Notes: generated by a model from the letters alone, not told the origin. Shown: positions 19,226-27,863, counted from the first letter of the stretch. The stretch: 64,000 nt of DNA from Terrabacter sp. 28 (GCA_000955875.1 JYOE01000011.1:210346-274345), one strand, 5' to 3'. Numbers and translations are program-made.

Positions 19226-20706
19226 TCTCCAACCCGGTGCTTCCCGGCTTCAACCCCGATCCGAGCATCGTCCTCGTCGACGGGGTCTACTACCTCGTCA
19301 CGTCGACGTTCGAGTACCTGCCGGGGCTCCCCGTCCACCGCAGCACCGACCTGGTGAGTTGGGAGCACATCGGCAACGTCGCCACCCGCCCGGAGCAGCT
19401 CGACCTGGGGTCGGTGCCGACGCCGGGCGGAGCCTGGGCACCGACGATCCGCCACCGTGATGGCGTCTTCTACGTCATCGTCACCGTGATGCTGGGCGGC
19501 CGCGGCTGTGTCGTGTTCACCACCACCGACCCGGCCGGTCCGTGGGACGACGGCACCGCGATCCCGGCCGTCACCGGCATCGACCCGGACCTCGCGTGGG
19601 ACGACGACGGCACCGCCCTGGTCACCTTCGCCGGCTTCCCCCACCCGATCCGGCAGGTCCGGGTCGACCTCGCCACCGGCCGGGCGCTCGAGGAGGTCCG
19701 CACGCTCTGGGAGGGCACGGGCCGCTACGCGCCGGAGGGCCCGCACCTCTACCGTCGCGGTGAGCACTGGTACCTGCTCGTCGCCGAGGGCGGAACCGAC
19801 CGCGGCCACGCGGTCAGCATCGCGCGCGGCCCATCACCCGAAGGACCCTGGGAGTCCGCCCCCGACAACCCGGTCGTCACCGCCACCGGCACCGAGAACC
19901 CCGTGCAGAACCTGGGCCACGCCGACCTCGTCGAGACGCCCGACGGCGGCACGGCGATGGTGATGCTGGGCGTGCGACCGGTGGGCTTCGGCCTCGCGTT
20001 CTCACCTCTGGGGCGGGAGACGTTCCTCAGCCCCGTCCGGTGGGTCGAGGGCTGGCCACGAGCTGAATTGGTCACGCCGGCGCCGACGCCGGACGAGGAC
20101 GTCACCATGGACCTGGCCGGCCCCGCCGTGCTCACCGACCCGGGCTGGCTGTCGGTGCGACGTACGCCGACGCACGTCGCCGCGGTCGACGGTGCCGGCC
20201 TCGTGCTGACCGGTGACGGGCGCGACCTCGACGACGTCGTCCCCTGCTTTCTCGGGCGGAGGCAGCGGCACATGTCGGCCACCGTCTCGGTCCGGGTCGA
20301 CGCCTCGACGGGTCGCGGCGGACTGGCCGCCAGGCACGACGAGACGCACTGGTTCGCCCTGGAGGCCCGTGGCGACGGGACGGTCACGAGGGTCACCGCC
20401 CGGGCGGCCCTCGCCGGGATCGAGCAGACTTGGGCCGTCGATCTCGCGCCCGGCGCGGTGGAGCTGCGGATGGACCTGCTCCGACCGCCGAGCGGGTTCG
20501 TGCCGGCTGCGGCGGGTGGTGGCACCGTCATCCTGAGCGCGGTCAGCAACGGTCAGCACGTGCGGCTGGCGGAGTTCGACGGCCGGTACTGGTCGTTCGA
20601 GGTCGCCAAGTCCTTCACCGGCCGCGTGCTCGGCCTCTACGCCGTCGACGGCCGCGTTCGCTTCACCGAGCTCCGCTACCGCGGCACCGACGCCATGCCG
20701 GACTGA
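19222..20706 (+). CDS. GH43-family glycoside hydrolase (beta-xylosidase / alpha-L-arabinofuranosidase type)
   Basis: A 494-residue enzyme with the five-bladed beta-propeller hallmarks of GH43: NPVLPGFNPDPSIVLVDGVY with the general-base Asp, GIDPDLAWDDDGTALV with the pKa-modulating Asp, and APEGPHLYRRGEHWYLL with the general-acid Glu. A C-terminal beta-sandwich from about residue 310 is typical of xylosidase-type GH43. The GTG overlaps the esterase stop (GTGA). No signal peptide is present, so it acts on imported material. Xylose- or arabinose-bearing glycosides are likely substrates; specificity cannot be fixed from sequence alone. Confidence 0.88.
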   Translation: MISNPVLPGFNPDPSIVLVDGVYYLVTSTFEYLPGLPVHRSTDLVSWEHIGNVATRPEQLDLGSVPTPGGAWAPTIRHRDGVFYVIVTVMLGGRGCVVFTTTDPAGPWDDGTAIPAVTGIDPDLAWDDDGTALVTFAGFPHPIRQVRVDLATGRALEEVRTLWEGTGRYAPEGPHLYRRGEHWYLLVAEGGTDRGHAVSIARGPSPEGPWESAPDNPVVTATGTENPVQNLGHADLVETPDGGTAMVMLGVRPVGFGLAFSPLGRETFLSPVRWVEGWPRAELVTPAPTPDEDVTMDLAGPAVLTDPGWLSVRRTPTHVAAVDGAGLVLTGDGRDLDDVVPCFLGRRQRHMSATVSVRVDASTGRGGLAARHDETHWFALEARGDGTVTRVTARAALAGIEQTWAVDLAPGAVELRMDLLRPPSGFVPAAAGGGTVILSAVSNGQHVRLAEFDGRYWSFEVAKSFTGRVLGLYAVDGRVRFTELRYRGTDAMPD

Positions 20707-20723
20707 TGGCTGTCGTGATCGCC

Positions 20724-20739
20724 GTGCCAACCAATGGCA
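20724..20739. promoter_or_regulatory. putative IclR operator, site C
   Basis: GTGCCAACCAATGGCA. This variant differs at three central positions from sites A, B and D but is a perfect 5-bp dyad: TGCCA and TGGCA separated by five bases. It lies 73 bases ahead of the cupin gene and 18 after the GH43 stop. Confidence 0.6.
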
Positions 20740-20812
20740 GTGCAGTGGGCCATCGAGCCCGCCATCCCCAATGCTCGGGGGTGTCGATGCCGACCCGTCC
20801 GAGGAGAGCCGC

Positions 20813-21367
20813 ATGAGCTTCGAGTACCTGATCGACCCGTCCAAGGGTCCGCAGTGGAAGGGCGTCCTGCCCGGCAAGCCCCAGCCCTACGTCCTGCGCA
20901 AGGGTGAGGGCGAGCACTCGATGCTCTTCGCAGACCTGTTCACGGTGCTGCTGTCGGGCGACGAGACCGAGGGGCAGTTCGGCATCATCACCGCCGACTC
21001 TCCGGCCGGCGACATCATCCCGACCCACTCGCACAACGAGACCCACGAGACGTTCTACGTGCTCGACGGCAAGGTGCGGCTCTTCTACCAGGACGACGAG
21101 GGCGCCAAGCACTCCGAGCTGCTCACGCCGGGCGACTTCGGGTTCGTGCCCGCCGGCTTCGCGCACGCGTACAAGATCGAGGAGGCGGCCAGGATGATGG
21201 GCACCCTCTCCGGCGGGTTCGAGCGCTTCTTCCAGCACATGGGCACCGAGACCGACCACGCGACCAAGGACCAGCCGCCGTTCATCCCGGACTCCCCGCG
21301 GATGGGCGCCGCCGCCCAGCAGCACAACATGCAGTTCCTGCAGGGCTTCGAGTGGCCCGACGCCTGA
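20813..21367 (+). CDS. monocupin dioxygenase, probable quercetinase (flavonol 2,4-dioxygenase)
   Basis: A 184-residue single-domain cupin. Cupin motif 1, G(X)5HXH(X)4E(X)6G, is complete with metal ligands His72, His74 and Glu79; motif 2, G(X)5PXG(X)2H, supplies His118. Size and general sequence character resemble the Streptomyces monocupin quercetinase QueD, which opens the flavonol C-ring with O2, releasing CO and a depside. The ATG has GAGGAG upstream. A putative IclR site lies ahead, and an alpha/beta hydrolase follows after 10 bases. The assignment as quercetinase combines cupin motifs with rhamnosidase, GH1 and aromatic-enzyme context. Another small-ligand cupin enzyme is possible. Confidence 0.7.
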   Translation: MSFEYLIDPSKGPQWKGVLPGKPQPYVLRKGEGEHSMLFADLFTVLLSGDETEGQFGIITADSPAGDIIPTHSHNETHETFYVLDGKVRLFYQDDEGAKHSELLTPGDFGFVPAGFAHAYKIEEAARMMGTLSGGFERFFQHMGTETDHATKDQPPFIPDSPRMGAAAQQHNMQFLQGFEWPDA

Positions 21368-21377
21368 CCGCCGCGCC

Positions 21378-22301
21378 GTGAGCACTTCCCCGTTCCCCCC
21401 GCCACCCGCGCACGAGGGCCCGCTGCCCAGGACGCTCGTGGGCGCCGACGACACGACAGCGCGGCTCGGTGTGCCGTACGCCGCGCTACCCGGCGCACGT
21501 CCGCTCGAGCTCGACCTCTACCTCCCGCCCGGCACCGGCACGCCGGTGCCGGTGGTGGTCTTCCTGCACGGCGGCGGCTGGCGCCTCGGCAGCCGCCACT
21601 CGGCCGGTCCGGCGTATGCCGCGTCCGTCCCCTTCGAGCACGTGGCTCGGGCCGGCGTCGCCGTGGCGAGCATCGACTACCGCTTGTCCGGTGAGGGGGT
21701 CTGGCCCGCGGCCTTGCACGACGCCAAGGCCGCCGTGCGCTGGCTGCGCGCCCGGTCGGACGAGCTCGGCATCGACCCGCATCGGATCGCCGCCTGGGGC
21801 GAGTCGGCCGGCGGCCACCTCGCCGCGCTGCTCGGGCTCACTGCCGGCGACGCCGCGCTCGAAGGAGGCGTCGGCGTCACCGGACCGTCGAGCTCCGTGG
21901 CCGCGGTCGTCTCCTGGTACGGCCCGAGCGATGTCGCGGCCGTCGCCGACGACACCGGGACCGACCCGCTCGACCCCTCCGCCCGTGAAGCGCTGCTGCT
22001 GGGAGCGCCGCCGCAGACGGTGCCCGAGCTCGCCGCACAGGCGAGCCCGATCTCGCACGTCACGAACGACGCTCCCCCTTTCCTGCTCCTGCACGGCACC
22101 GCCGACCGGCTCGTGCCGTGCGTGCAGAGCCGACGGCTGCACGCTGCCCTGCAGTCGGCGGGCGTCGAGGTGGAGCTCGGCGAGTACGAGGGCGCAGACC
22201 ACATGTGGCGGGGGTCGCCCGACGCCGCACAGCGGGCGCTCGAGCGCACCACCGACTACCTGAGGCGGCACCTGGCCGCCCCGACGAAGGACGACGAATG
22301 A
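21378..22301 (+). CDS. alpha/beta hydrolase, BD-FAE-like; candidate depside esterase
   Basis: A 307-residue serine hydrolase with oxyanion motif FLHGGGWRLGS, nucleophile GESAGGH near residue 150, acid HGTADRLVP and histidine GADHMWRG. The fold resembles feruloyl/acetyl esterases of the BD-FAE type. It starts at GTG ten bases after the cupin stop and is coupled to the FAH-family gene (ATGA). Placed directly after a quercetinase-like cupin, it is the best candidate to split the depside into protocatechuate and 2,4,6-trihydroxybenzoate. Substrate is inferred from gene order only. Confidence 0.85.
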   Translation: MSTSPFPPPPAHEGPLPRTLVGADDTTARLGVPYAALPGARPLELDLYLPPGTGTPVPVVVFLHGGGWRLGSRHSAGPAYAASVPFEHVARAGVAVASIDYRLSGEGVWPAALHDAKAAVRWLRARSDELGIDPHRIAAWGESAGGHLAALLGLTAGDAALEGGVGVTGPSSSVAAVVSWYGPSDVAAVADDTGTDPLDPSAREALLLGAPPQTVPELAAQASPISHVTNDAPPFLLLHGTADRLVPCVQSRRLHAALQSAGVEVELGEYEGADHMWRGSPDAAQRALERTTDYLRRHLAAPTKDDE

Positions 22302-23149
22302 GGATCGTAGGCATCCGCAGGGACGGCGCCGTGCACGTTGCGGCGCTGTCGCCCGACGGCCAGCAGGTGACGGTGATCGCCGCGCTGGACGACTTCTGGA
22401 CGGACCCGTCGGCCCACCTCTCCGGCGCCCCGTCGGGCGAGACCGTGCCCACGTCGGGCGTGAAGCTCGTCCCCCCGGTGCTGCCCGGCGCTCGGGTGAT
22501 CTGCATCGGCCTGAACTACCTCAAGCACGTCGCCGAGGGCTCGTACGCGGGTGAGGGCGTCCCGCCGTACCCGACCCTCTTCGCCCGGTGGTCGCAGTCG
22601 CTCACCGTCGACGGCGCGGACGTGCCCGTCCCGTCGAACGAGGACGGCCTCGACTGGGAGGGTGAGGTGGTGGCGTACGTCGGTCGCACCCTCGTCGACG
22701 CCACCCCCGAGGAGGCACTCGCGGGCGTTGTCGGCTACTCGACGTTCAACGACCTCACCTCGCGGCGAGCGCAGAAGCTCACGTCGCAGTGGATCCTCGG
22801 CAAGAACGGCGACGCCTCCGGCCCGCTGGGACCGCTGGTCCCGGCCGGCGAGGTCGGCGACCTCCGCGACGGCCTGCGCGTCGAGACACGCGTCAACGGC
22901 GAGGTCGTGCAGAGCGGGCGCACCGACGAGATGGTCTACACCGTCGGTGACACGTTGTCGCTCATCTCGCACACGCTCACGCTCCGGCCCGGCGACCTGC
23001 TGGCCACCGGAACGCCGTCCGGCGTCGGCTACTCCCGCACTCCCCCGTGGCTGCTGCAGCCGGGAGACAAGGTCGAGGTCGAGGTCGAGCGCCTGGGGGT
23101 CCTGACCAACCACGTCGTCGACAACTCCTCCCGTGGAGCGCGTCGGTGA
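22298..23149 (+). CDS. fumarylacetoacetate hydrolase (FAH) family protein
   Basis: A 283-residue enzyme of the FAH superfamily with a short N-terminal domain and the C-terminal fold motifs ICIGLNYLKH, DGLDWEGEVVAYVGR, FNDLTSRRAQ, LGKNGD and GDLLATGTPSGVG. Such proteins hydrolyse or decarboxylate acylpyruvate-like ring-cleavage products with a divalent metal held by Glu and Asp. ATG overlaps the stop of the preceding hydrolase, and its stop overlaps the DUF3500 gene, so all four genes from the cupin onward are one unit. It probably handles the product of A-ring cleavage (inference). It is distinct from the full-length fumarylacetoacetase at 45851. Confidence 0.88.
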   Translation: MRIVGIRRDGAVHVAALSPDGQQVTVIAALDDFWTDPSAHLSGAPSGETVPTSGVKLVPPVLPGARVICIGLNYLKHVAEGSYAGEGVPPYPTLFARWSQSLTVDGADVPVPSNEDGLDWEGEVVAYVGRTLVDATPEEALAGVVGYSTFNDLTSRRAQKLTSQWILGKNGDASGPLGPLVPAGEVGDLRDGLRVETRVNGEVVQSGRTDEMVYTVGDTLSLISHTLTLRPGDLLATGTPSGVGYSRTPPWLLQPGDKVEVEVERLGVLTNHVVDNSSRGARR

Positions 23150-24399
23150 GCGGCGAGTTCCGCCGGTACCTCTTCCCGCACGACCACCCCCGGGTGGCCG
23201 AGGTGCGCGGCATGGACCCGTACGCTTACCGCGACTTCGCAGCCACCCCGGGCAGCTTCACCGGCGGCCTCGTCGAGGGCTGGACACCGCTGTACCGCAA
23301 CGACTTCCGCGGCGTCACGGAGAACGGCACCATTCGTCGCGGGCTCTACCCACTCACCCCTCCCGAGCCGGGCGAGGAGGCACCGGTGGCACAGATGGTC
23401 GCGGCCGCCGAGGACCTGCTGGCCGCGCTGGACGACGATGCACGGGAACGCGTCCGCTTCGTTGTCGACGCCGTCGAGTGGCAGACCTGGGCCAACCCCG
23501 AGTTCATGCAGTTCGACACCGGGCTCCGTCTCGACGGGCAACCGCAGGACGTGCGCGACAAGGCGCTGGCGCTGGTGCGCGCCTCCCTCTCACCCGAGGG
23601 CTACGAGCTGGCCCACGCCATGATGCTGATCAACGGGTTCCTCGGTGAGGTGGTCGACCTTCCGACCGTGCTCAACGAGTTCAGCTACAACATCGCCCTC
23701 TACGGTCGGCCCGACCTGCACGCCCCGTGGGGCTGGCAGCTCTTCGGCCACCACTGCGCGGTCAACTGCCTCGTCGTCGAGGGCCGGATGCTGCTGTCAC
23801 CGGTGTTCCTCGGATCGGAGCCCGACGAGATCGATGCCGGGCCCCGCGCCGGCCTGCGGGACGTCTTCGCCGACCGGATCGCGCTCGGGCTCCGGCTGAT
23901 GGCCGCCCTCGACGACTCGCAGCGTCAGGCGGCCGTGGTCTACGAGCAGATGGTCGACCCCGCCATGCCCGAAGGTCGGGTGCACCCCGGCGACGAGCGG
24001 CACCTCGCCGGCGCGTTCCAGGACAACCGGGTGATCCCTTTCGAGGGAGTACGCGTCGCCGAGCTGTCCGCGGAAGCGCAGTCCGCGGCACTCCAGATCG
24101 CCGCCTCGTTCGTGCGGCTGCTCCCCGACGGGCCGCGCGCCGCGCGGATGCGCGAGATCGAGGCGCACCTCGACGAGACGTGGTTCTCGTGGATCGGCGG
24201 CAGTGAGCCGGGCGACGTCTTCTACTACCGACTGCAGTCCCCCGTGCTCGTCGCCGAGCTCGACCACCACTGCGGCGTCTTCCTCGACTACGACACCCCG
24301 CAGACCTTCCACATCCACACCGTGATGCGCACCCCCCACGGCAACGACTACGGACGCTCGTGGGTGCGGCAGTGGCAGGAACGCAACGACCCCGGCTGA
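23146..24399 (+). CDS. DUF3500 family protein, unknown function
   Basis: A 417-residue protein I recognise as DUF3500 from its pattern. The middle has GWQLFGHHCAVNCLVVEG. The C-terminal third has WFSWIGG, DVFYYRLQSPVLVAELDHHCG and FHIHTVMRTPHGNDYG. The many conserved His, Asp and Glu residues (HHC, DHH, HIH) could bind a metal, which would suit a ring-cleaving or lyase role, but no function is assigned to the family. It is the last gene of the cupin unit (GTGA overlap with the FAH gene). Its position, coupled to a quercetinase-like cupin and an acylpyruvate-type hydrolase, makes it a candidate for the missing step on the phloroglucinol-type ring. Confidence 0.75.
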   Translation: MSGEFRRYLFPHDHPRVAEVRGMDPYAYRDFAATPGSFTGGLVEGWTPLYRNDFRGVTENGTIRRGLYPLTPPEPGEEAPVAQMVAAAEDLLAALDDDARERVRFVVDAVEWQTWANPEFMQFDTGLRLDGQPQDVRDKALALVRASLSPEGYELAHAMMLINGFLGEVVDLPTVLNEFSYNIALYGRPDLHAPWGWQLFGHHCAVNCLVVEGRMLLSPVFLGSEPDEIDAGPRAGLRDVFADRIALGLRLMAALDDSQRQAAVVYEQMVDPAMPEGRVHPGDERHLAGAFQDNRVIPFEGVRVAELSAEAQSAALQIAASFVRLLPDGPRAARMREIEAHLDETWFSWIGGSEPGDVFYYRLQSPVLVAELDHHCGVFLDYDTPQTFHIHTVMRTPHGNDYGRSWVRQWQERNDPG

Positions 24400-24421
24400 G
24401 GCGACACGAGGCCCACTCGCA

Positions 24422-24437
24422 CTGCCGCTCAATGGAA
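24422..24437. promoter_or_regulatory. putative IclR operator, site D
   Basis: CTGCCGCTCAATGGAA, identical to site A over 15 of 16 bases. It begins 22 bases after the DUF3500 stop and lies 134 bases before the monooxygenase ATG, implying a long leader or a promoter well upstream. Confidence 0.65.
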
Positions 24438-24571
24438 TCGCCCTACGCGCGCCTGCACCGCAACCCGGATGCTGGACGGAGCCGCAGGACCCTCGCAGCC
24501 GGCGGACCCCGCCCCCCAACGCCCTGCGGCGACCGCCGTCCACGGACGAGCCCCTCGACAGGAGAGACCCG

Positions 24572-26233
24572 ATGACAACCGTGCCCGACAGCGTTCCGGT
24601 GCTCGTCGTCGGCGGTGGGCCCAGCGGCCTGGCCGCGGCGATCGAGCTCGGCCGACGCGGCATCGAGGTGCTCGTCGTCGAGCCCCGTTCGGTGCTGGAC
24701 CCGCTTCGTCCCCGGGCGAAGACCACGAGCGTCCGCACCATGGAGCACCTGCGCCGCTGGGGCATCGCCGACCGGCTGCGCGACGCCGCCCCGATCCCGG
24801 TGGACCACGGGCAGGACGTCGTCTTCGTGACGGGCCTGTTCGGTCACGAGATCACCCGGTTCGAGAACGCCTTCGGGCTCTGGACCACGCCCCGCGACAT
24901 CGCCGCCGAGCCCGGACAGCAGGCCCCGCAACCGGTCGTCGAGGACGTGCTCCGCGCAGCGTGTGCCGAGCTCCCGTCGGTGACGCTCCTCATCGGCTGG
25001 AGAGCCACCTCTGTCGTCGACGGTCCCGACTGCGCCCGCGCCGAGCTGCAGGACCCCGAAGGACGGTCCCACGAAGTCGCCGCCGACTACCTGCTCGGGT
25101 GCGACGGGAGCAGCGGTGTCTGCCGGGCGGCCATCGGCGCCCGCTACCAGGGCGCATCGGGCACGGTGCCCAACCTGTCCATCACGTTTCGCAGCAAAGC
25201 CCTCGAGGAGCGGGAGCTGTGCGCGCACGGCGTCCACTACTGGGTGATCGGCGCGCGCCACGGCGGCCTCATGGGCCGCCTCGACCTCGACGGCACCTGG
25301 TGGGCCATCGTTCAGGGCATCGGCGAGGACGTCGCCGACGTCGACGCCGTGTCGCTGGTGCGGTCCCTGGCCGGGGACGACATCGACGTGGAGGTGCTCG
25401 CCACCGACCCGTGGTCGGCGCGGATGCTGCTCGTCGACCGCTACCGCGGCGACCGCGTCCTCCTCGTCGGCGACGCCGCACACCTCAACCCGCCCTGGGG
25501 AGGGCACGGCTTCAACACGTGCGTGGGCGACGCCGTCAACCTGGGGTGGAAGCTCGCCGCGGTGCTGCAGGGGTGGGCCCCGGAGTCGCTGCTGGACAGC
25601 TATGAGGCGGAGCGGAGGCCCGTGGCGCAGCGCACGATCGCGGCTGCCGGCGAGCAGGAGGCCTACCTGGCCCCGTCGTTCGCCGCGGCCGAGCTGGACG
25701 CCGACGGCCCCGCCGGCGCGGCCCTGAGGGCCGACGTCGCACGCGCCCTGCAGGCCAAGGACCCGGAGTTCCACAGCCTCGGGCTGGTCCTGGGGTACGA
25801 CTACCCCCTCTCACCCGTGGTCGTGGCCGACGGGAGCGTGGCGGCCGACCCGCCGGTGAACAGATTCGAACCGTCGGCCCACCCGGGTGCTCGGCTGCCG
25901 CACGCCTGGCTGCCCGACGGCACGTCGATCTACGACCTCCTCGGTGAGGGCTTCACGCTCCTGCGTCTCGCCGAGGGCGTCGACACCGGCCCGCTCCGCC
26001 ACGCCGCGACGCGACTCGGTGTGCCGCTGACGGTCCTCGACCTCGCGCACCTGCCACAGCTGGGCACGCTGTACGCCGCCGACCTGCTGCTCGTGCGCCC
26101 TGACCAGCACGTCGCCTGGCGCGGCGACGACATCGCCGACCCCCACAGGCTCCTGCAGTGGGTCGTCGGCGCCGCAGCGAGTCCGACCACCAGCGCCTCC
26201 GCGCCCTTGCCGCTCGACGAGATCGCCCGCTGA
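24572..26233 (+). CDS. FAD-dependent aromatic monooxygenase (class A, MhpA/PheA-type)
   Basis: A 553-residue flavoprotein hydroxylase with the N-terminal FAD motif VVGGGPSGLAAA (residues 12-23), the LLGCDGSSGVCR DG motif and VLLVGDAAHLNPPWGGHG with GD near residue 300. A C-terminal thioredoxin-like domain carries RLPHAWLPDGTSIYDLLG. That domain distinguishes phenol/resorcinol/MhpA-type hydroxylases from PobA. The ATG is preceded by AGGAGAG. In context the substrate may be 2,4,6-trihydroxybenzoate or phloroglucinol from the flavonoid A-ring, giving a ring that can be opened (inference). It is followed after 28 bases by the GH1 gene. Confidence 0.88.
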   Translation: MTTVPDSVPVLVVGGGPSGLAAAIELGRRGIEVLVVEPRSVLDPLRPRAKTTSVRTMEHLRRWGIADRLRDAAPIPVDHGQDVVFVTGLFGHEITRFENAFGLWTTPRDIAAEPGQQAPQPVVEDVLRAACAELPSVTLLIGWRATSVVDGPDCARAELQDPEGRSHEVAADYLLGCDGSSGVCRAAIGARYQGASGTVPNLSITFRSKALEERELCAHGVHYWVIGARHGGLMGRLDLDGTWWAIVQGIGEDVADVDAVSLVRSLAGDDIDVEVLATDPWSARMLLVDRYRGDRVLLVGDAAHLNPPWGGHGFNTCVGDAVNLGWKLAAVLQGWAPESLLDSYEAERRPVAQRTIAAAGEQEAYLAPSFAAAELDADGPAGAALRADVARALQAKDPEFHSLGLVLGYDYPLSPVVVADGSVAADPPVNRFEPSAHPGARLPHAWLPDGTSIYDLLGEGFTLLRLAEGVDTGPLRHAATRLGVPLTVLDLAHLPQLGTLYAADLLLVRPDQHVAWRGDDIADPHRLLQWVVGAAASPTTSASAPLPLDEIAR

Positions 26234-26261
26234 CCACCACCACCGCTCAAGGAGATTCACC

Positions 26262-27827
26262 ATGCAGTCACGACACGGCACGATGGCCACAGAGCGCCCG
26301 GAGCGCTACGCCAAGCAGCTCGCCGGGCACTGGGCGGGCAAGGGCAGCGCGGGCGACGAGGACGGTGCGACCGTCATCCGCTTCGAGACCGGTCAGGTCG
26401 TGCGCATGTGGCCGGACGGCGCCCAGCTCCGCGTCGAGGCGTCGGTCCCGGAGGACGGCGACCCGGACCGCTTCGCCCAGGTCGTGAAGGACCACCTCGA
26501 GCGCTTCGGACAGCGGGAGCAGCTCGACGTCGTCTGGGCGGCCGCGGACAGCGGAACCGGCGCGAACGCCGATGACGGCCGTGACGGCATACGCACCGTC
26601 CCTGACGCCTTCCTCCTGGGCGTGTCGACGGCCGGCCACCAGTGCGAGGGGCAGAACACCAACAGCGACACGTGGTTCCTCGAGCACACCACGCCGTCGG
26701 TGTTCCGCGAGCCGTCGGGACGTGCGTGCAACTCGTACGAGCTGTGGCGCGAGGACATCGACCTGGTCAAGGGGATGGGCCTCGACGCGTATCGGTTCTC
26801 GGTGGAGTGGGCGCGCGTCGAGCCCGAGGAGGGCGTCCTCGACGAGGCCGCCCTCGACCACTACGAGGCGATGGTCGACCGTTGCGTCGAGCTCGGCCTG
26901 GCTCCCGTCGTCACCTTCAACCACTTCACCTCACCGCACTGGTTCGCCGCCGAGGGCGGCTGGCTCGGGCCGCGCGCCGCCGAGCTGTTCGCCCGCTACT
27001 GCGGGTGGGTCACCGACCGCTTCGGCGACCGCATCGCGTACGCCGTCACCCTCAACGAGCCGAACCTGCCGCGGCTGCTGTCCTGGCTCGACCTGCCCGA
27101 CTTCGTCCGCGACCTCGAACGCGCCACGCTCGAGGCGGCGTCGGCAGCCGCGGGGGTCGAGCGCTACCGCGCCGGCAACGTCATGGTTCCCGAGGAGATG
27201 GACGCCATCGGCGACGGCATGACCGCGGGTCACCGCGCCGCACGAGCGGCGATCAAGAGCCGCCGGCCCGACCTCCCCGTGGGCTTCTCGATCGCCGTCG
27301 TCGACGACCGAGTGGTCGGCGACGACGCGTCGTTCCGTGACCGCAAGCGCGCCGAGGTCTACGAGCGCTGGCTCGAGCTGGCCCGTGAGGACGACTTCCT
27401 CGGCATCCAGAACTACGAGAGCCGCTGGTACGACGGCGAGGGCGAGGTCGCCCCCATCCCGGGCACTGCGGTCAACGGCATGGGGTCGGCCATCGAGCCG
27501 ACCTCGCTCGCCGGCGCGGTGCACTACGCCCACGCCGAGACGGGCGTGCCGATCCTCGTCACCGAGCACGGGATGCAGACAGCCGACGACACCGAACGGG
27601 CGGGTTTCATCGAGCCCTCACTCGCAGCCCTGCTCGCAGCCACCGACGACGGCGTCCCCGTGCTCGGCTACCTGCACTGGACGCTGATGGACAACTTCGA
27701 GTGGATCTTCGGCTACGGCGCGCAGCTCGGTCTGCACGAGGTCGACCGCGAGACGTTCGAGCGCACGCCCAAGCCGAGCGCCGGGGCGTATGCCGCGATC
27801 GCCCGTGCTCGCCGCGTCCGTTCCTGA
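26262..27827 (+). CDS. fusion of DUF2218 domain and GH1 beta-glucosidase-type glycoside hydrolase
   Basis: Residues 1 to about 97 match DUF2218 (ERPERYAKQLAGHW, a central FETGQVVRMWPDG strand pair and VVKDHLERFG), a small domain normally made as a separate protein. From about residue 107 the chain is GH1: WFLEHTTPS, DAYRFSVEWARVEP, the acid/base Glu266 in TLNEPN, the nucleophile Glu435 in VTEHGM and LHWTLMDNFEW. AAGGAGATT stands at normal spacing before the first ATG, supporting the fused product. No signal peptide. It probably removes glucose after rhamnose has been cut from rutinose-type glycosides (inference). Confidence 0.88.
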   Translation: MQSRHGTMATERPERYAKQLAGHWAGKGSAGDEDGATVIRFETGQVVRMWPDGAQLRVEASVPEDGDPDRFAQVVKDHLERFGQREQLDVVWAAADSGTGANADDGRDGIRTVPDAFLLGVSTAGHQCEGQNTNSDTWFLEHTTPSVFREPSGRACNSYELWREDIDLVKGMGLDAYRFSVEWARVEPEEGVLDEAALDHYEAMVDRCVELGLAPVVTFNHFTSPHWFAAEGGWLGPRAAELFARYCGWVTDRFGDRIAYAVTLNEPNLPRLLSWLDLPDFVRDLERATLEAASAAAGVERYRAGNVMVPEEMDAIGDGMTAGHRAARAAIKSRRPDLPVGFSIAVVDDRVVGDDASFRDRKRAEVYERWLELAREDDFLGIQNYESRWYDGEGEVAPIPGTAVNGMGSAIEPTSLAGAVHYAHAETGVPILVTEHGMQTADDTERAGFIEPSLAALLAATDDGVPVLGYLHWTLMDNFEWIFGYGAQLGLHEVDRETFERTPKPSAGAYAAIARARRVRS

Positions 27828-27863
27828 GAGTCTCGCCAGGTCGGCGGGGACCGGCCCAGGGCT

